Positions 38,057 through 46,603 are shown, numbered from the stretch's first letter. The stretch: DNA of 64,000 nt from Paraoerskovia sediminicola (GCF_030296575.1 NZ_AP027729.1:2728001-2792000); one strand, 5' to 3'. A program made the numbers and translations. Notes: generated from the sequence alone by a model not told the origin.

Positions 38057-38062
38057 TAGGCT
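38057..38062 (+). promoter_or_regulatory. TAGGCT -10 box of the Rv2175c-like gene
   Basis: TAGGCT ends six bases before the GTG at 38069; leaderless. Its promoter and that of pknL are divergent within 70 bases. Confidence 0.55.
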
Positions 38063-38068
38063 GACCAC

Positions 38069-38476
38069 GTGAACATCGAGGATCTCGTGGACGACTGGTT
38101 GACCGTGCCTGACCTGGCGGAGGCGCTCGGGACGACCCCCGGCAGCGTGCGGAGCATCGTCAGCGACCGACGCGTGGTCGGGGCGAAGGTGGGGGAGCGG
38201 CGCGTCTTCCAGGTCCCCGCCCGTTTCGTGGTCACGCGGGGCGAGGACTCCGTCGCCGCCGGCCAGTCCCGCCCGGGGGCGGACGACGACCCGCGCAAGG
38301 TCGTCCTGTCGTCGCTCGCGGGGACGATCGGCGTGCTCACTGATCTGCGCTTCGACGATCTCGAGATCCTGGAGTGGCTCTTCTCGCCCGACGACGCGCT
38401 CGGCGCCAAGCCCATCGACGCGCTGATGAGCGGTCGTAAGGCCGAGGTGCGGCGGGTCGCTCAGACCCTGGGCTGA
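38069..38476 (+). CDS. Rv2175c-like helix-turn-helix DNA-binding protein
   Basis: 135 residues. N-terminal winged-helix segment WLTVPDLAEALGTTPGSVRSIVSDRRVVG and a helical C-terminal half (LTDLRFDDLEILEWLFSPDD). In Mycobacterium tuberculosis the homologue Rv2175c is a substrate of PknL phosphorylated on an N-terminal Thr; here Thr12 in WLTVPD is the only early Thr. It is divergent from pknL with 69 bases between starts, consistent with joint control. Role in gene regulation is inferred. Confidence 0.85.
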   Translation: MNIEDLVDDWLTVPDLAEALGTTPGSVRSIVSDRRVVGAKVGERRVFQVPARFVVTRGEDSVAAGQSRPGADDDPRKVVLSSLAGTIGVLTDLRFDDLEILEWLFSPDDALGAKPIDALMSGRKAEVRRVAQTLG

Positions 38477-38486
38477 GAGGCGTCGC

Positions 38487-39629
38487 TCAGGAACGGCGCC
38501 GCGTCGCCGCGACCGCGAGCTCGGTGAGCCGTGCCGCGCCGTCCGGGTCGAGGCTCGTCGCGTCGAGCGCCGCGAGCGCTCGCTCGACGCGTGTCGCGAT
38601 CATCACCTCGACGTCGGCGACCGCACCTGTCGACGTCAGGATCTCCTTCATCCGGTCGATCTCGTCGGCCTCGAGGTCGGGCGCGCCGAGGCGCTCGAGC
38701 AGGAGCCGGCGTCCGGCGTCGCTCGCGCTGCGCAGCGCCCGGTTCACGAGCAGCGTGCGCTTGCCCTCGCGGAGGTCGTCACCGGCGGGTTTGCCGGTGA
38801 CCTGGGGGTCGCCGAAGACGCCGAGCAGGTCGTCCCGGAGCTGGAACGCCTCGCCGATGGGCAGGCCGAACGACGCGGACGCCTCGAGGTCGGCGTCGTC
38901 AGCTCCCGCGAGCGCGGCGCCGATCCTGACCGGGTGCTCGACCGAGTAGCGGGCGGACTTGGTCCGCAGGACCACGCGGGCGCGCTCCTCGTCGGCGTCG
39001 GCGTCGTCGCCCCAGGGGACGCTCTGGGCGCGGACGTCGAGGAACTGGCCCAGCGTCACCTCGGTCTGCATGAAGTCGAAGGTCGTGCGGGCTCGCTCGG
39101 CGTCCGGCGCGGGGATCTCGGCCGTGGCCTCGCGGAACGCGGCGCCGCAGGCGACGAGCAGGACGTCGCCGAGGAGGATCGCGCCGCTGGTGCCGAACTG
39201 CTCCCCGTCGCCGGTCCACCGCTCCCCGGTGTGCAGGTTCTCGAAGGCGCGGTGCGCGGCAGGCCTCCCGCGTCGGGTGTCCGACCGGTCCATGACGTCG
39301 TCGTGCACGAGCGCGGCCGCCTGGAAGAGCTCGAGCGCGGCGCCGGCGCCGACCGCCGCGGCGCGGTGCTCGGACTCGTGCGCACCGCCATGGGCGCGCC
39401 ACGACCAGTAGCAGAACGCGGCGCGCAACCGCTTGCCCCCGGTCAGCAGCGCCGTCGCCTCGGCGAGGACCGGAGCGGCACCCGGGTCGACCCGGGCGAG
39501 GTCTGCGGCGAGGACGTCGAGGCGTCGGGTGACGGCGGCGTCGACGTCCTCCCGGACTGCCTCCGCGACCAGCGGGTCGGTCGTCGTCCCGGCTCGTGGG
39601 GCGGTCGCGGACGTCGGTTCGAGGTGCAC
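38487..39629 (-). CDS. idsA: Polyprenyl (geranylgeranyl-type) diphosphate synthase
   Basis: 380-residue trans-prenyltransferase that elongates isoprenoid diphosphates, for menaquinone side chains or lipid carriers. First Asp-rich motif LVHDDVMDRSDTRRG, second QLRDDLLGVFGD, and GGKRLRAAF are intact. Chain length is set by residues before the first motif and is not safely predictable. GTG at 39629 follows TACGCT by six bases; longer upstream frames are rejected. It is convergent with the Rv2175c-like gene (10 bases apart). Confidence 0.9.
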   Translation of the reverse strand: MHLEPTSATAPRAGTTTDPLVAEAVREDVDAAVTRRLDVLAADLARVDPGAAPVLAEATALLTGGKRLRAAFCYWSWRAHGGAHESEHRAAAVGAGAALELFQAAALVHDDVMDRSDTRRGRPAAHRAFENLHTGERWTGDGEQFGTSGAILLGDVLLVACGAAFREATAEIPAPDAERARTTFDFMQTEVTLGQFLDVRAQSVPWGDDADADEERARVVLRTKSARYSVEHPVRIGAALAGADDADLEASASFGLPIGEAFQLRDDLLGVFGDPQVTGKPAGDDLREGKRTLLVNRALRSASDAGRRLLLERLGAPDLEADEIDRMKEILTSTGAVADVEVMIATRVERALAALDATSLDPDGAARLTELAVAATRRRS

Positions 39630-39635
39630 CGCTCC

Positions 39636-39641
39636 AGCGTA
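39636..39641 (-). promoter_or_regulatory. TACGCT -10 box of idsA
   Basis: Minus-strand TACGCT ends six bases before the GTG at 39629. Confidence 0.55.
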
Positions 39642-39744
39642 GGCCCGTTGTCCCGGCGTGTGTGGCGGAGTCGTCAACAGGCCCGTCGTCGTCCGCTCGT
39701 CCACAGTTTCGGCTCCCGCCCCTCCGAGCGGGTGCGGCCGATCA

Positions 39745-39750
39745 CAGGCT
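39745..39750 (+). promoter_or_regulatory. CAGGCT -10-like box of the DUF4192 gene
   Basis: CAGGCT ends six bases before the ATG at 39757; it deviates from TANNNT at the first base. Confidence 0.35.
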
Positions 39751-39756
39751 GGGCGC

Positions 39757-40914
39757 ATGACGACGACGATCAGGGCCCGCGGCCCTCAAGAGCTCTTGTC
39801 CTACGTGCCGTACCGGCTCGGCTTCGAACCCCGGGACTCGCTCGTCACGGTGAGCGTCCGGGAGGGCCGGCGGGTCGGGCTCGTCGCCCGGGTCGACCTC
39901 GACGACCTCCTGGGCCGTGACGGCGAGCGGCTGGCGCGGCTGTTGGCCGGCCACCACGTGACGGACGGCGCCTCACGGGTCGTCCTCGTCGGCTACAGCG
40001 ACAGGGCGGACGACGTCGCTGCGGCGGCCGAGGCGCTCACCGCGGCTCTGGGTTCGGCTCCCGGGGCGCAGGAGACCTGGGTCGTCTCGTCGCGCGGGTA
40101 CCGGGAGCTCGGGTGTGCGGACGGGGACTGCTGCCCGCCCGAGGGCAGGCCGCTCACAGACCTGCAGAGCACTGAGATCAGCGCGACGATGGTCCTCGAG
40201 GGCGCGGCGGTCGCGCCGTCCCGGGCGGAGTCGTTCCGGATCCCGACGGCCTCGACGGACAGGCGGAGGTCCGCGCTCCGCGCCGGGAGGCGCTGGGCGT
40301 CCCGCGACGGTGCCCCGACGGCCGGTCCGGCGGGAGCAGCCGCGACCGACGGTACGGCCGGTGCGCGATGGCGCACGGCCGGCTACGAGACGTGGTGTGC
40401 AGCGGTCGCGGGAGCGCGTCACGGCAGTCACGTCGCGCGCGACGGCACCTCTGACGCCGACGCTGCCGTGCTCGCCGCGCCGGTCGCCGGTCGCCTCGCG
40501 GTGGCACTCACCTGCGTGCCCGTCCGCGACGCGGTGCTGCTGAGTCTGGTGCCCGGCACCGGCGACCTGGCCCGCGAGACGGCACGTGGAGCCACCCGTG
40601 GCACCCTCGACGCGGGCACTGCTGCGGCGATGGCGGCGATCGTGGACCCGGCACGGGGCGTGCCGCCCGACCAGCGGGTCGTCCGCCCGGCGGTTGCCGT
40701 GCTCACCGACGTCGTCGCCCACGCGACGGGGACGGCGCGCGTCGCTCCGCTCACGCTCCTCGCCCTCCTGGCCTGGTGGTGCGGGGACGGCGGCCAGGCG
40801 AACCTCCGGTTGGAGGAGGCGCTCGCGCTCGACCCGGAGCACCGCCTCGCGCTACTCCTGGAGAGCGCCCTCGCGGCCGGCGTCCCGCCGGGCTGGGTGC
40901 GCGCGCAGCAGTGA
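39757..40914 (+). CDS. DUF4192 family protein
   Basis: 385 residues. The N-terminus TIRARGPQELLSYVPYRLGFEPRDSLVTVSV is the family hallmark, and the C-terminal ALLAWWCGDGGQANLRLEEALALDP is also typical. The middle (about residues 160-215) is Arg/Ala/Gly-rich and variable. DUF4192 proteins are actinobacterial and of unknown function. No signal peptide or membrane segment. It stands alone between idsA and the universal stress gene. Confidence 0.88.
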   Translation: MTTTIRARGPQELLSYVPYRLGFEPRDSLVTVSVREGRRVGLVARVDLDDLLGRDGERLARLLAGHHVTDGASRVVLVGYSDRADDVAAAAEALTAALGSAPGAQETWVVSSRGYRELGCADGDCCPPEGRPLTDLQSTEISATMVLEGAAVAPSRAESFRIPTASTDRRRSALRAGRRWASRDGAPTAGPAGAAATDGTAGARWRTAGYETWCAAVAGARHGSHVARDGTSDADAAVLAAPVAGRLAVALTCVPVRDAVLLSLVPGTGDLARETARGATRGTLDAGTAAAMAAIVDPARGVPPDQRVVRPAVAVLTDVVAHATGTARVAPLTLLALLAWWCGDGGQANLRLEEALALDPEHRLALLLESALAAGVPPGWVRAQQ

Positions 40915-41017
40915 CGGTGCGGCGCCCGTTCTGTCGATCCGGTACCGTCCCAGGGGTGGGGTGCCGTCCGCACCCCGAAGGAGCGCGCAGCGCGCACGAA
41001 GCTCTACGGAGGGCCGC

Positions 41018-41407
41018 ATGACGATCGTCGTCGGATACCTGGCTACAGCAGAGGGCCGGGAGGCGTTGACGGCGGCGATCGACGAGACGACGCGCGGCCA
41101 CGGGCCGGTGGTCGTGGTGGTCAGCCGGAGGGCGGGCTCCCAGGCACCCGCGGGTGACGACGACCTGGCCGAGGTGCGCGAGCAGTTCGTCTCGGCCGGC
41201 GTCGACCACGAGATCCGGATCATCTCCGACAGCGAAGGCGTCGCGGAGGACCTCGTGCTGACGGCGGAGGAGGTCCAGGCCGACCTGATCGTCATCGGTC
41301 TGCGTCGCCGGAGCCCCGTGGGCAAGCTGATCCTCGGCTCGAACGCCCAGCGGATTCTTCTCGACGCGCCCTGCCCGGTCCTCGCGGTCAAGCCGGCACG
41401 CAGTTGA
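41018..41407 (+). CDS. Universal stress protein (UspA family)
   Basis: 129 residues, one Usp domain. N-terminal TIVVGYLATAEGREAL and the ATP-binding pattern G-x2-R-x-S-x-V-G-x-L-x-x-G-S in GLRRRSPVGKLILGSNAQ, then CPVLAVKPA. The intact glycine loop suggests ATP binding. ATG at 41018 has GGAGGG close upstream. Universal stress proteins aid survival in stasis or hypoxia; no specific role can be read here. Confidence 0.9.
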   Translation: MTIVVGYLATAEGREALTAAIDETTRGHGPVVVVVSRRAGSQAPAGDDDLAEVREQFVSAGVDHEIRIISDSEGVAEDLVLTAEEVQADLIVIGLRRRSPVGKLILGSNAQRILLDAPCPVLAVKPARS

Positions 41408-41452
41408 CGGAGCGCTGACGCAGCGTCGCCGGCAGGGTGTGACGGAGCGCTG
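41405..41452. repeat. 13-bp direct repeat upstream of rpoD
   Basis: The sequence tgacggagcgctg occurs at 41405-41417 and 41440-41452, in the region between the stress protein and the rpoD promoter. Further partial copies of gctgacg follow. Meaning unknown. Confidence 0.5.
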
Positions 41453-41750
41453 GCGCATGGCTGACGCGGGAATACCAGGGGCGTCCGGAGCGCTGTCTCC
41501 GTACGAACGGCTCACGCCGTGCGCTGACGTGAGCGGGCCTGACGAGCGCTTGCACGCCACCGCGTCCTGACGGACCGGACCGGGTGACTGATGCTCGGTC
41601 ACGCCGTCACGGCCGTCGGTTCACCCCGGGGCCGCTATAATGGTAGTAGTTCGCCCGGCCCGAGGCCCGCGTCGTCGGCACCACCGTTCCGCCGCCCGCC
41701 TCCTGGTACGGCACCTCCCGCATCCGTCGATCGCTGCCGAAAGGTTCTTC
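41408..41750. other. 343-bp region upstream of rpoD
   Basis: Contains short GCTGACG-type repeats, the rpoD -10 box at 41636-41641 and a roughly 105-base 5' untranslated leader. Open frames in it extend rpoD upstream but lack coding character; no other gene is seen. Confidence 0.6.
41636..41641 (+). promoter_or_regulatory. Consensus TATAAT -10 box of rpoD
   Basis: A perfect TATAAT in a GC-rich background, about 110 bases before the rpoD start. No convincing -35 hexamer is seen at 16-18 bases. Confidence 0.7.
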
Positions 41751-43367
41751 GTGGCGCCCATCTTTTCATCGTCCACCACGCTCCCGCGCGAGTTCGAGCA
41801 CCCTGCCCTGCAGGCCCTGCTGACCAAGGGCGCGCAGGACGGTCGTATCGACGCGTCCACGTTCCGCGCCGCGTGCGAGTCCGCCGACGTCCAGGGCGCG
41901 AAGCGGCTCGGCGCGGTCTACCGGGCGTTCGCTGCGCAGGGCATCGAGGTCGACATCGCGTCCGCCGGGGCCGTGGCCGCTGCGGAGTCGACGAGCACCG
42001 CCACGCGCGCGACGGCGTCTGTCTCCGACGTCGACGAGGCCACCAAGGCCAAGCGCAGCGCCGCCGCGAAGAAGGCCGCAGCGACGCGGGCAGCCAAGAA
42101 GGCTGCCGCCGGGGCCGAGGCTGCCGGCGCCGACGTCACCAAGGCCCCCGCAGCGGGCGCCGACGCGGAGGAGCCTGCCGCGAAGAAGGCCGCGGGCAAG
42201 AAGCCCGCCGCCAAGAAGGCCGCCGGCGGTCGTCCCGCGCGCAAGCCCGCTGGTCCCCGTGTGATCGAGCCCGACGGTGTCCCGGAGGAGGACCCGGTCG
42301 AGGCACCGAAGAAGTCTTCCGCTCCGCAGGACGAGAGCAAGGGCTTCGTCGTCTCGGACGCCGACGAGGACGATGCGCCCGTGCAGCAGGTTGTCACCGC
42401 GGGGGCTACGGCCGACCCGGTGAAGGACTACCTGAAGCAGATCGGCAAGGTCGCGCTGCTGAACGCCGAGCAGGAGGTCGACCTCGCGAAGCGGATCGAG
42501 GCCGGCCTGTTCGCCGAGGAGCGCCTCGGTCAGCGTGAGGGTGCCGCGAAGCTCTCTCCGGAGGAGAAGGCGGTCGCCGACCGCAAGCTCACCCGTGAGG
42601 AGCGCAAGGAGATGCGCGACCTCGAGTGGATCGCGCACGACGGCCGCCGCGCGAAGAACCACCTCCTCGAGGCGAACCTGCGACTGGTGGTCTCGCTCGC
42701 GAAGCGCTACACGGGTCGCGGCATGCTGTTCCTGGACCTGATCCAGGAGGGCAACCTCGGTCTGATCCGCGCGGTCGAGAAGTTCGACTACACCAAGGGC
42801 TACAAGTTCTCGACGTACGCGACCTGGTGGATCCGGCAGGCGATCACCCGTGCCATGGCCGACCAGGCGCGCACGATCCGCATCCCGGTGCACATGGTCG
42901 AGGTCATCAACAAGCTCGCCCGCGTGCAGCGCCAGATGCTCCAGGACCTGGGCCGCGAGCCCACCCCGGAGGAGCTCGCCAAGGAGCTCGACATGACGCC
43001 CGAGAAGGTCGTCGAGGTCCAGAAGTACGGCCGCGAGCCCATCTCGCTGCACACCCCGCTCGGCGAGGACGGGGACAGCGAGTTCGGTGACCTCATCGAG
43101 GACTCCGAGGCGGTCGTCCCCGCCGACGCGGTGAGCTTCACGCTCCTGCAGGAGCAGCTCCACCAGGTCCTCGACACGCTCTCGGAGCGCGAGGCCGGCG
43201 TGGTGTCCATGCGCTTCGGTCTGCAGGACGGGCAGCCCAAGACGCTCGACGAGATCGGCAAGGTCTACGGCGTGACCCGCGAGCGGATCCGTCAGATCGA
43301 GTCCAAGACGATGTCCAAGCTGCGCCACCCGAGCCGGTCCCAGGTCCTGCGGGACTACCTCGACTGA
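41751..43367 (+). CDS. rpoD: Principal RNA polymerase sigma factor (sigma-70 group 1)
   Basis: 538 residues. Region 1.1 is followed by a long Lys/Ala-rich linker ([18 protein letters not shown] and repeats), then regions 1.2-4.2: [21 protein letters not shown], the core-binding and -10 region [20 protein letters not shown] and [15 protein letters not shown], and the -35 helix [15 protein letters not shown]. It directs housekeeping transcription. GTG at 41751 has GAAAGG six bases upstream. The last 20 bases of the gene are repeated at 46217-46236, the att site of the element downstream. Confidence 0.96.
   Translation: MAPIFSSSTTLPREFEHPALQALLTKGAQDGRIDASTFRAACESADVQGAKRLGAVYRAFAAQGIEVDIASAGAVAAAESTSTATRATASVSDVDEATKAKRSAAAKKAAATRAAKKAAAGAEAAGADVTKAPAAGADAEEPAAKKAAGKKPAAKKAAGGRPARKPAGPRVIEPDGVPEEDPVEAPKKSSAPQDESKGFVVSDADEDDAPVQQVVTAGATADPVKDYLKQIGKVALLNAEQEVDLAKRIEAGLFAEERLGQREGAAKLSPEEKAVADRKLTREERKEMRDLEWIAHDGRRAKNHLLEANLRLVVSLAKRYTGRGMLFLDLIQEGNLGLIRAVEKFDYTKGYKFSTYATWWIRQAITRAMADQARTIRIPVHMVEVINKLARVQRQMLQDLGREPTPEELAKELDMTPEKVVEVQKYGREPISLHTPLGEDGDSEFGDLIEDSEAVVPADAVSFTLLQEQLHQVLDTLSEREAGVVSMRFGLQDGQPKTLDEIGKVYGVTRERIRQIESKTMSKLRHPSRSQVLRDYLD
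43348..43367 (+). repeat. attL-like copy of the 20-bp rpoD 3' end
   Basis: tgcgggactacctcgactga, the last 20 bases of rpoD including the stop codon. An identical 20-mer is found at 46217-46236. The bases on either side of the two copies differ, so the repeat is exactly bounded. Confidence 0.85.
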
Positions 43368-44042
43368 GGCTGGTTGAACGTCCGGATACTTCCGTGGTGC
43401 AACGTTGGTTGCTGGGGACGGGATGATCCGTCGCAGCGGCTAGCTGTCGTGTCCAGGCGAGTTGTCGGCTGTGCTGATGGACGCACTACTGAACACGGCG
43501 TGTGCGGTGGTGCTTGTTGAGCCAGCCTGGCCTTCTCAGCGGCGTGGTGCGGGGTCCTGATCGATCACGGTGGGCTGTTGGCGAACAGTCAGTCGGGGTC
43601 GCCGCCGCGAGGTGCAGTTGCCTTCGTTGGTCGAGGTCGTGGCCCGATCTCCACAGTCGTGGGACGTGAAGGCCTCCAGACTATGAAGCAGTTCCTCGAC
43701 AGTTCCGCTTCGCATCTGGAGGCCTTCGTCTGCTAGCGACCCGATGGCTAGTGCGCCGAGCAGCATCCTGGGACATCACGGTCGGCACAGCGTGGCGTCA
43801 AGCCCTCGGGAGTGGTGTAGCGCTGCTTGAGCCGGTGGGCGTCAGGCCCTGAGGCCGAGCATTCGGTCGCTTTTCACCTCGGTTCTGGATAGGTGACTAT
43901 CTTGGGTCGAAATCTGGTCAGGTAGTCGTGCCCTCGCCCCATTCGTTGGTCTGCTCGGCAACAGCGGCACCAAAGAAGCACGAAATTGCGCCCACACTCA
44001 CACGGAAGTGGCGGAACTGGCGCTATCAAACCCTGCGCTAAC
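43368..44042. other. 675-bp island segment without a convincing gene
   Basis: Short frames exist on both strands (for example 43536-43766 minus and 43874-44086 minus) but lack ribosome sites and recognisable domains. A 13-bp inverted repeat at 43668-43680 / 43715-43727 is the only clear structure. It may be the remains of a mobile-element gene. Confidence 0.5.
43668..43727. repeat. 13-bp inverted repeat inside the island
   Basis: GAAGGCCTCCAGA (43668-43680) and its exact complement TCTGGAGGCCTTC (43715-43727), 34 bases apart, could form a hairpin or be a recombinase or regulator site. Confidence 0.6.
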
Positions 44043-44294
44043 CTAGCGACTTCTACGCGTCGACGATCTTCCCCGTAGCCAAGCACCGACTAGAAAACCC
44101 AGTCCAACCGCCAGGAGATTGACGACGTAGCTCGCCCAAGTACTTCCATGCCGATCTAGGCTAGCCGCGGCCAGACCAGCAAGTGTGAGGAAACACGCAA
44201 CTGTAAACAGTGCCTTGAAGCGCTGAGCCCATGCCGGTGCGTATGACCACAGGGTGGAAACGCCGACGATGAGAAGTAGGAAGAATAATTCCAT
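44043..44294 (-). CDS. Small 3-TM membrane protein, candidate immunity protein
   Basis: 83 residues with three hydrophobic helices (ELFFLLLIVGVSTLWSY, ALFTVACFLTLAGLAAASL, YVVNLLAVGLGFLVGAWL) and a basic C-terminus GRSSTRRSR. ATG at 44294 lies three bases after the stop of the secreted-protein gene, so the two are translationally coupled. Small polytopic proteins in this position are typical for bacteriocin immunity, which is the basis for the suggestion; no family match is recognised. Lower GC than chromosomal neighbours. Confidence 0.7.
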   Translation of the reverse strand: MELFFLLLIVGVSTLWSYAPAWAQRFKALFTVACFLTLAGLAAASLDRHGSTWASYVVNLLAVGLGFLVGAWLRGRSSTRRSR

Positions 44295-44297
44295 TTC

Positions 44298-45537
44298 CTA
44301 GACCAACTGTCTTACGATTGACCCGCACGAGCCAAACCCCAAGAAGTCCAGTGTCGTGTCAAAGCCAAGCAGCATCAGGTTCTTCACGCGTGTGCGGTTG
44401 GTAGCACTCAAACGGTTCTTGTTCACGATGTACTGCTTGACCTTGCTCAACGAAGCCTTTACGCCCCAAGTTTCGCTGCGGCCGACTTCAGCTTTGCGCT
44501 CCTGTAGATATAGGACTTCGCCTTTACTAGGATTCTCGCTGCTTTCGCTCCAGGGACAAGGGCAACAGCAATCTCTCCTGCACACATTGCTGTGGTTCTG
44601 GTCCACCACCACCAGGAGGGGTCGGCGGTGAGTGGGAATGCGGTGGTGTCGTCGGTTTGGACGTGTTGAGTGAGGGTGTTGCCCGACAACTCATAGGTTG
44701 TCTGCAATGGTTGGCCGTTTGCGTCAGTAGCCCATGGAGCGCCGACGGTCGCCACGGTCGTATCCACGACCTCGATCGAGGTCTCGACGGGCTCTAGCGC
44801 CTCTAGCGCTGTCCATTGCTCTTCGCTAATGTTGTCGAGCGAGTCCTCGTTGGCAGCGCCACCCAGGATCGCGTCCACCTCAGCGTCAAAGCGGGCCGAG
44901 TCGCTTTGGTCTTCGACTTCAATCTCAGTTGGAACGATCACGTGGATGGAACCGTCGGCTTGGGATTCCAAACTGGGACCGGTGGGGAGATCAAGGGCGA
45001 AGTCGATACTCGTGTCTGCTTCCTCGCTGTCCAACACAGCAATCATCTGTATTCCATCAGGGATGGCACGCGTGACGACGTCGGTGCCCTCGGTCACGTC
45101 CTGAGCGACGCTCACTCCATCCACCAGTGCGGTATCAGTGTGGTCTCCGACCACACTCATCCCCAGCTCAAGACCAGCGGCATCACTCATCGACGCATTG
45201 GCTCCAGCAACTTCTACGGTCGCCGCACCCGTCGCACCAGCCTCGGCCCGCGCCACCGCACCTGTGCCGCTCAGTTCCACTGCTGGCGCTGCGGCGGCAG
45301 CGTTAGCCAACGCGGCTACCGACTGAACATCACATCCGAATCAAAGGACGTCGCGGCTTCCTTCACCGCTGCCGTGTCATCCGATGCGCCCACTCCGACA
45401 TCCACCACAGCAGGCTGATTCACCGGCACCGGCTCCATCAACTCGGGCTCTTCAGCGGTAGCCGACATACCCGACATCACCAGTAGTGGCAACGCTACCG
45501 CCGTCGTTGCTGCCAGCGTTCTCACTCGAAACCTCAT
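44298..45537 (-). CDS. Secreted protein with TADPSW motif and cationic C-terminus, frame broken twice
   Basis: About 413 residues when two single-base breaks are repaired (C4 at 44464-44467, clear; near 45326, less certain). Signal peptide RFRVRTLAATTAVALPLLVMSGMSATAEE, an Ala/Val/Asp/Glu-rich acidic central region, then TTYELSGNTLTQHV and FPLTADPSWWWW. A C-terminal segment of about 95 residues is hydrophobic and Lys-rich, with two Cys (TTAMCAGEIA and GFGSCGSIV). The acidic pro-region plus cationic C-terminus suggests a secreted precursor of an antibacterial peptide. This is inference. ATG 45537 has AGGGGG eight bases upstream. Confidence 0.65.
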
Positions 45538-46216
45538 ACGCAAAGCCCCCTGTTGGCCTCGAAACATCAGGTAGCAGTGCTTGCTACCCCACGGTCCTGT
45601 CTACTGACGAGGCGACACGCGAAGGGTCGCTCTTGTACTCTGCAGACGCTGTATTGGAGCACACCTAGTGCGCGAGAATGCGAGTTCTCCACAGGTCCGC
45701 ATTGAATGGCCCCGGGATTGGTGACGGGTAGCGCGAGCGGGCCGCGGCGATGCCGTTGGGAGGTGTAGCGGGTGGTCGTGGGCGAGCCGGAGGATCATTC
45801 CACAGGCGTTGCGTGCGTTCGTCGGGTGCGTGGCGAGATTGACCGGGTCGCGCGGCCCGGGACGACGAGCGTGCCACGGTTCGGCTCGCGGAGCTGGAGC
45901 GCAACACCTAGGGCTCGGTCGGATCCCAGGGTGATGACCGAGCCATTCAGTTCTTTCTTTGAGGCTGTGTGAATCCGAACATCGTCATGTGCCTTCTTGG
46001 AGGCCCGGAGTCCATCGCCGGCATCGAGACTGCGGTCGCTGAGAACGCCGACTGGCGCAAACACTGGCATCGGCATGTCGAGATTGGGCTTCTGCCACCG
46101 ACGGGGCTCGTGGGGTCGTTCTGGCAACATCGCAATGCTCCGCGGATCCGGTCGAAGTCCCAGACGACTGAGGTTTTTGCGAACCTGGGGCGATTCAAGT
46201 GTTCAGGCATTGACAG
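45538..46216. other. Island segment upstream of the secreted-protein gene, no convincing gene
   Basis: 679 bases with only short frames on both strands (for example 45795-46130 minus; 45969-46373 plus, which crosses the att repeat). They show no domains or ribosome sites. If the element once had an integrase, this side, next to the right att repeat, is where it would be expected; I see no tyrosine recombinase motif. Confidence 0.45.
45570..45588 (-). promoter_or_regulatory. Inverted repeat upstream of the secreted-protein gene
   Basis: GGTAGCA and TGCTACC with a 5-base spacer lie 33 bases before the ATG at 45537. It may be an operator or a 5' leader hairpin. Confidence 0.45.
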
Positions 46217-46236
46217 TGCGGGACTACCTCGACTGA
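46217..46236 (+). repeat. attR-like copy of the 20-bp rpoD 3' end
   Basis: Identical to 43348-43367. It is followed within 22 bases by the terminator hairpin that probably belonged to rpoD before integration. Confidence 0.85.
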
Positions 46237-46257
46237 TCGGGCCGCACCGCACGACGC

Positions 46258-46298
46258 ACGACGAGACCCCCGGACCGAATGGTCCGGGGTCTCGTCGT
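46258..46298 (+). terminator. Original rpoD terminator, displaced by the island
   Basis: An 18-bp stem (left arm 46258-46276, right arm 46281-46298) with a GAAT loop and one bulged C. The bulge sits in a C5/G4 pairing, so a missing G on the right arm (another homopolymer error) would make it perfect. Confidence 0.75.
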
Positions 46299-46375
46299 AG
46301 GCGTTTCTGGTTCTCCGGCGGCGGGGATCGACGCGGCCCGCGGGGGAGCCGTCTCGGCGGTGCCGCCCGGTAGCG

Positions 46376-46603
46376 TCAGCCGTTCGCTGCGGCGGTGGTC
46401 GAGCTGCCGTGCTCGGCGAGCAGCTTGTCGGTCTCGTCCTGGACGTGCGTGGCCATGTCCTCGTACGCGGCGGCGTGCGCGCGTCCGTGGTGGCCGCAGA
46501 ACAGGAGCTCTCCGTGCTCGAGCACCACGCGGACATAGGCCTGGGCGCCGCAGCGGTCGCAGCGGTCGAGGGCGGTCAGCGGTTCTGTCGTCGTAGCAGT
46601 CAC
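46376..46603 (-). CDS. DUF7455-type small zinc-ribbon-like protein
   Basis: 75 residues. TALDRCDRCGAQAYVRVVLEHGELLFCGHHGRAH shows a CxxC plus CxHH-like zinc knuckle and is highly characteristic of a small actinobacterial family next to rpoD. Function unknown. The GTG at 46603 (VTATTTEPL) is preferred; an upstream in-frame ATG at 46624 would add seven residues. It is convergent with rpoD in the pre-integration order, and divergent from parE. Confidence 0.83.
   Translation of the reverse strand: MTATTTEPLTALDRCDRCGAQAYVRVVLEHGELLFCGHHGRAHAAAYEDMATHVQDETDKLLAEHGSSTTAAANG

Larger units (their letters stand above)
43348..46236. mobile_element. Genomic island integrated at the 3' end of rpoD
   Basis: About 2.85 kb bounded by the exact 20-bp direct repeat of the rpoD 3' end. 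Its base composition is visibly lower in GC than the flanks, its spacing is loose, and it separates rpoD from a hairpin (46258-46298) that would be its natural terminator. Contents: a secreted protein gene, a 3-TM membrane protein gene, and about 1.5 kb with no convincing gene. No integrase or transposase is recognised, so it is either a non-autonomous element or a decayed remnant. Confidence 0.78.

Noticed and set aside
43536..43766. 76-residue minus-strand frame in the island
   Set aside because: No ribosome site, no domain, and it spans the 13-bp inverted repeat; may be a remnant but cannot be supported as a gene.
43874..44086. 70-residue minus-strand frame with CxC and CRCC clusters
   Set aside because: It overlaps the end of the 3-TM membrane gene in another frame, lacks a ribosome site, and the Cys pattern fits no zinc family I know.
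45969..46373. 134-residue plus-strand frame near the right att repeat
   Set aside because: It runs through the att repeat and the rpoD terminator, so its second half cannot be ancestral coding sequence; no domain is visible.
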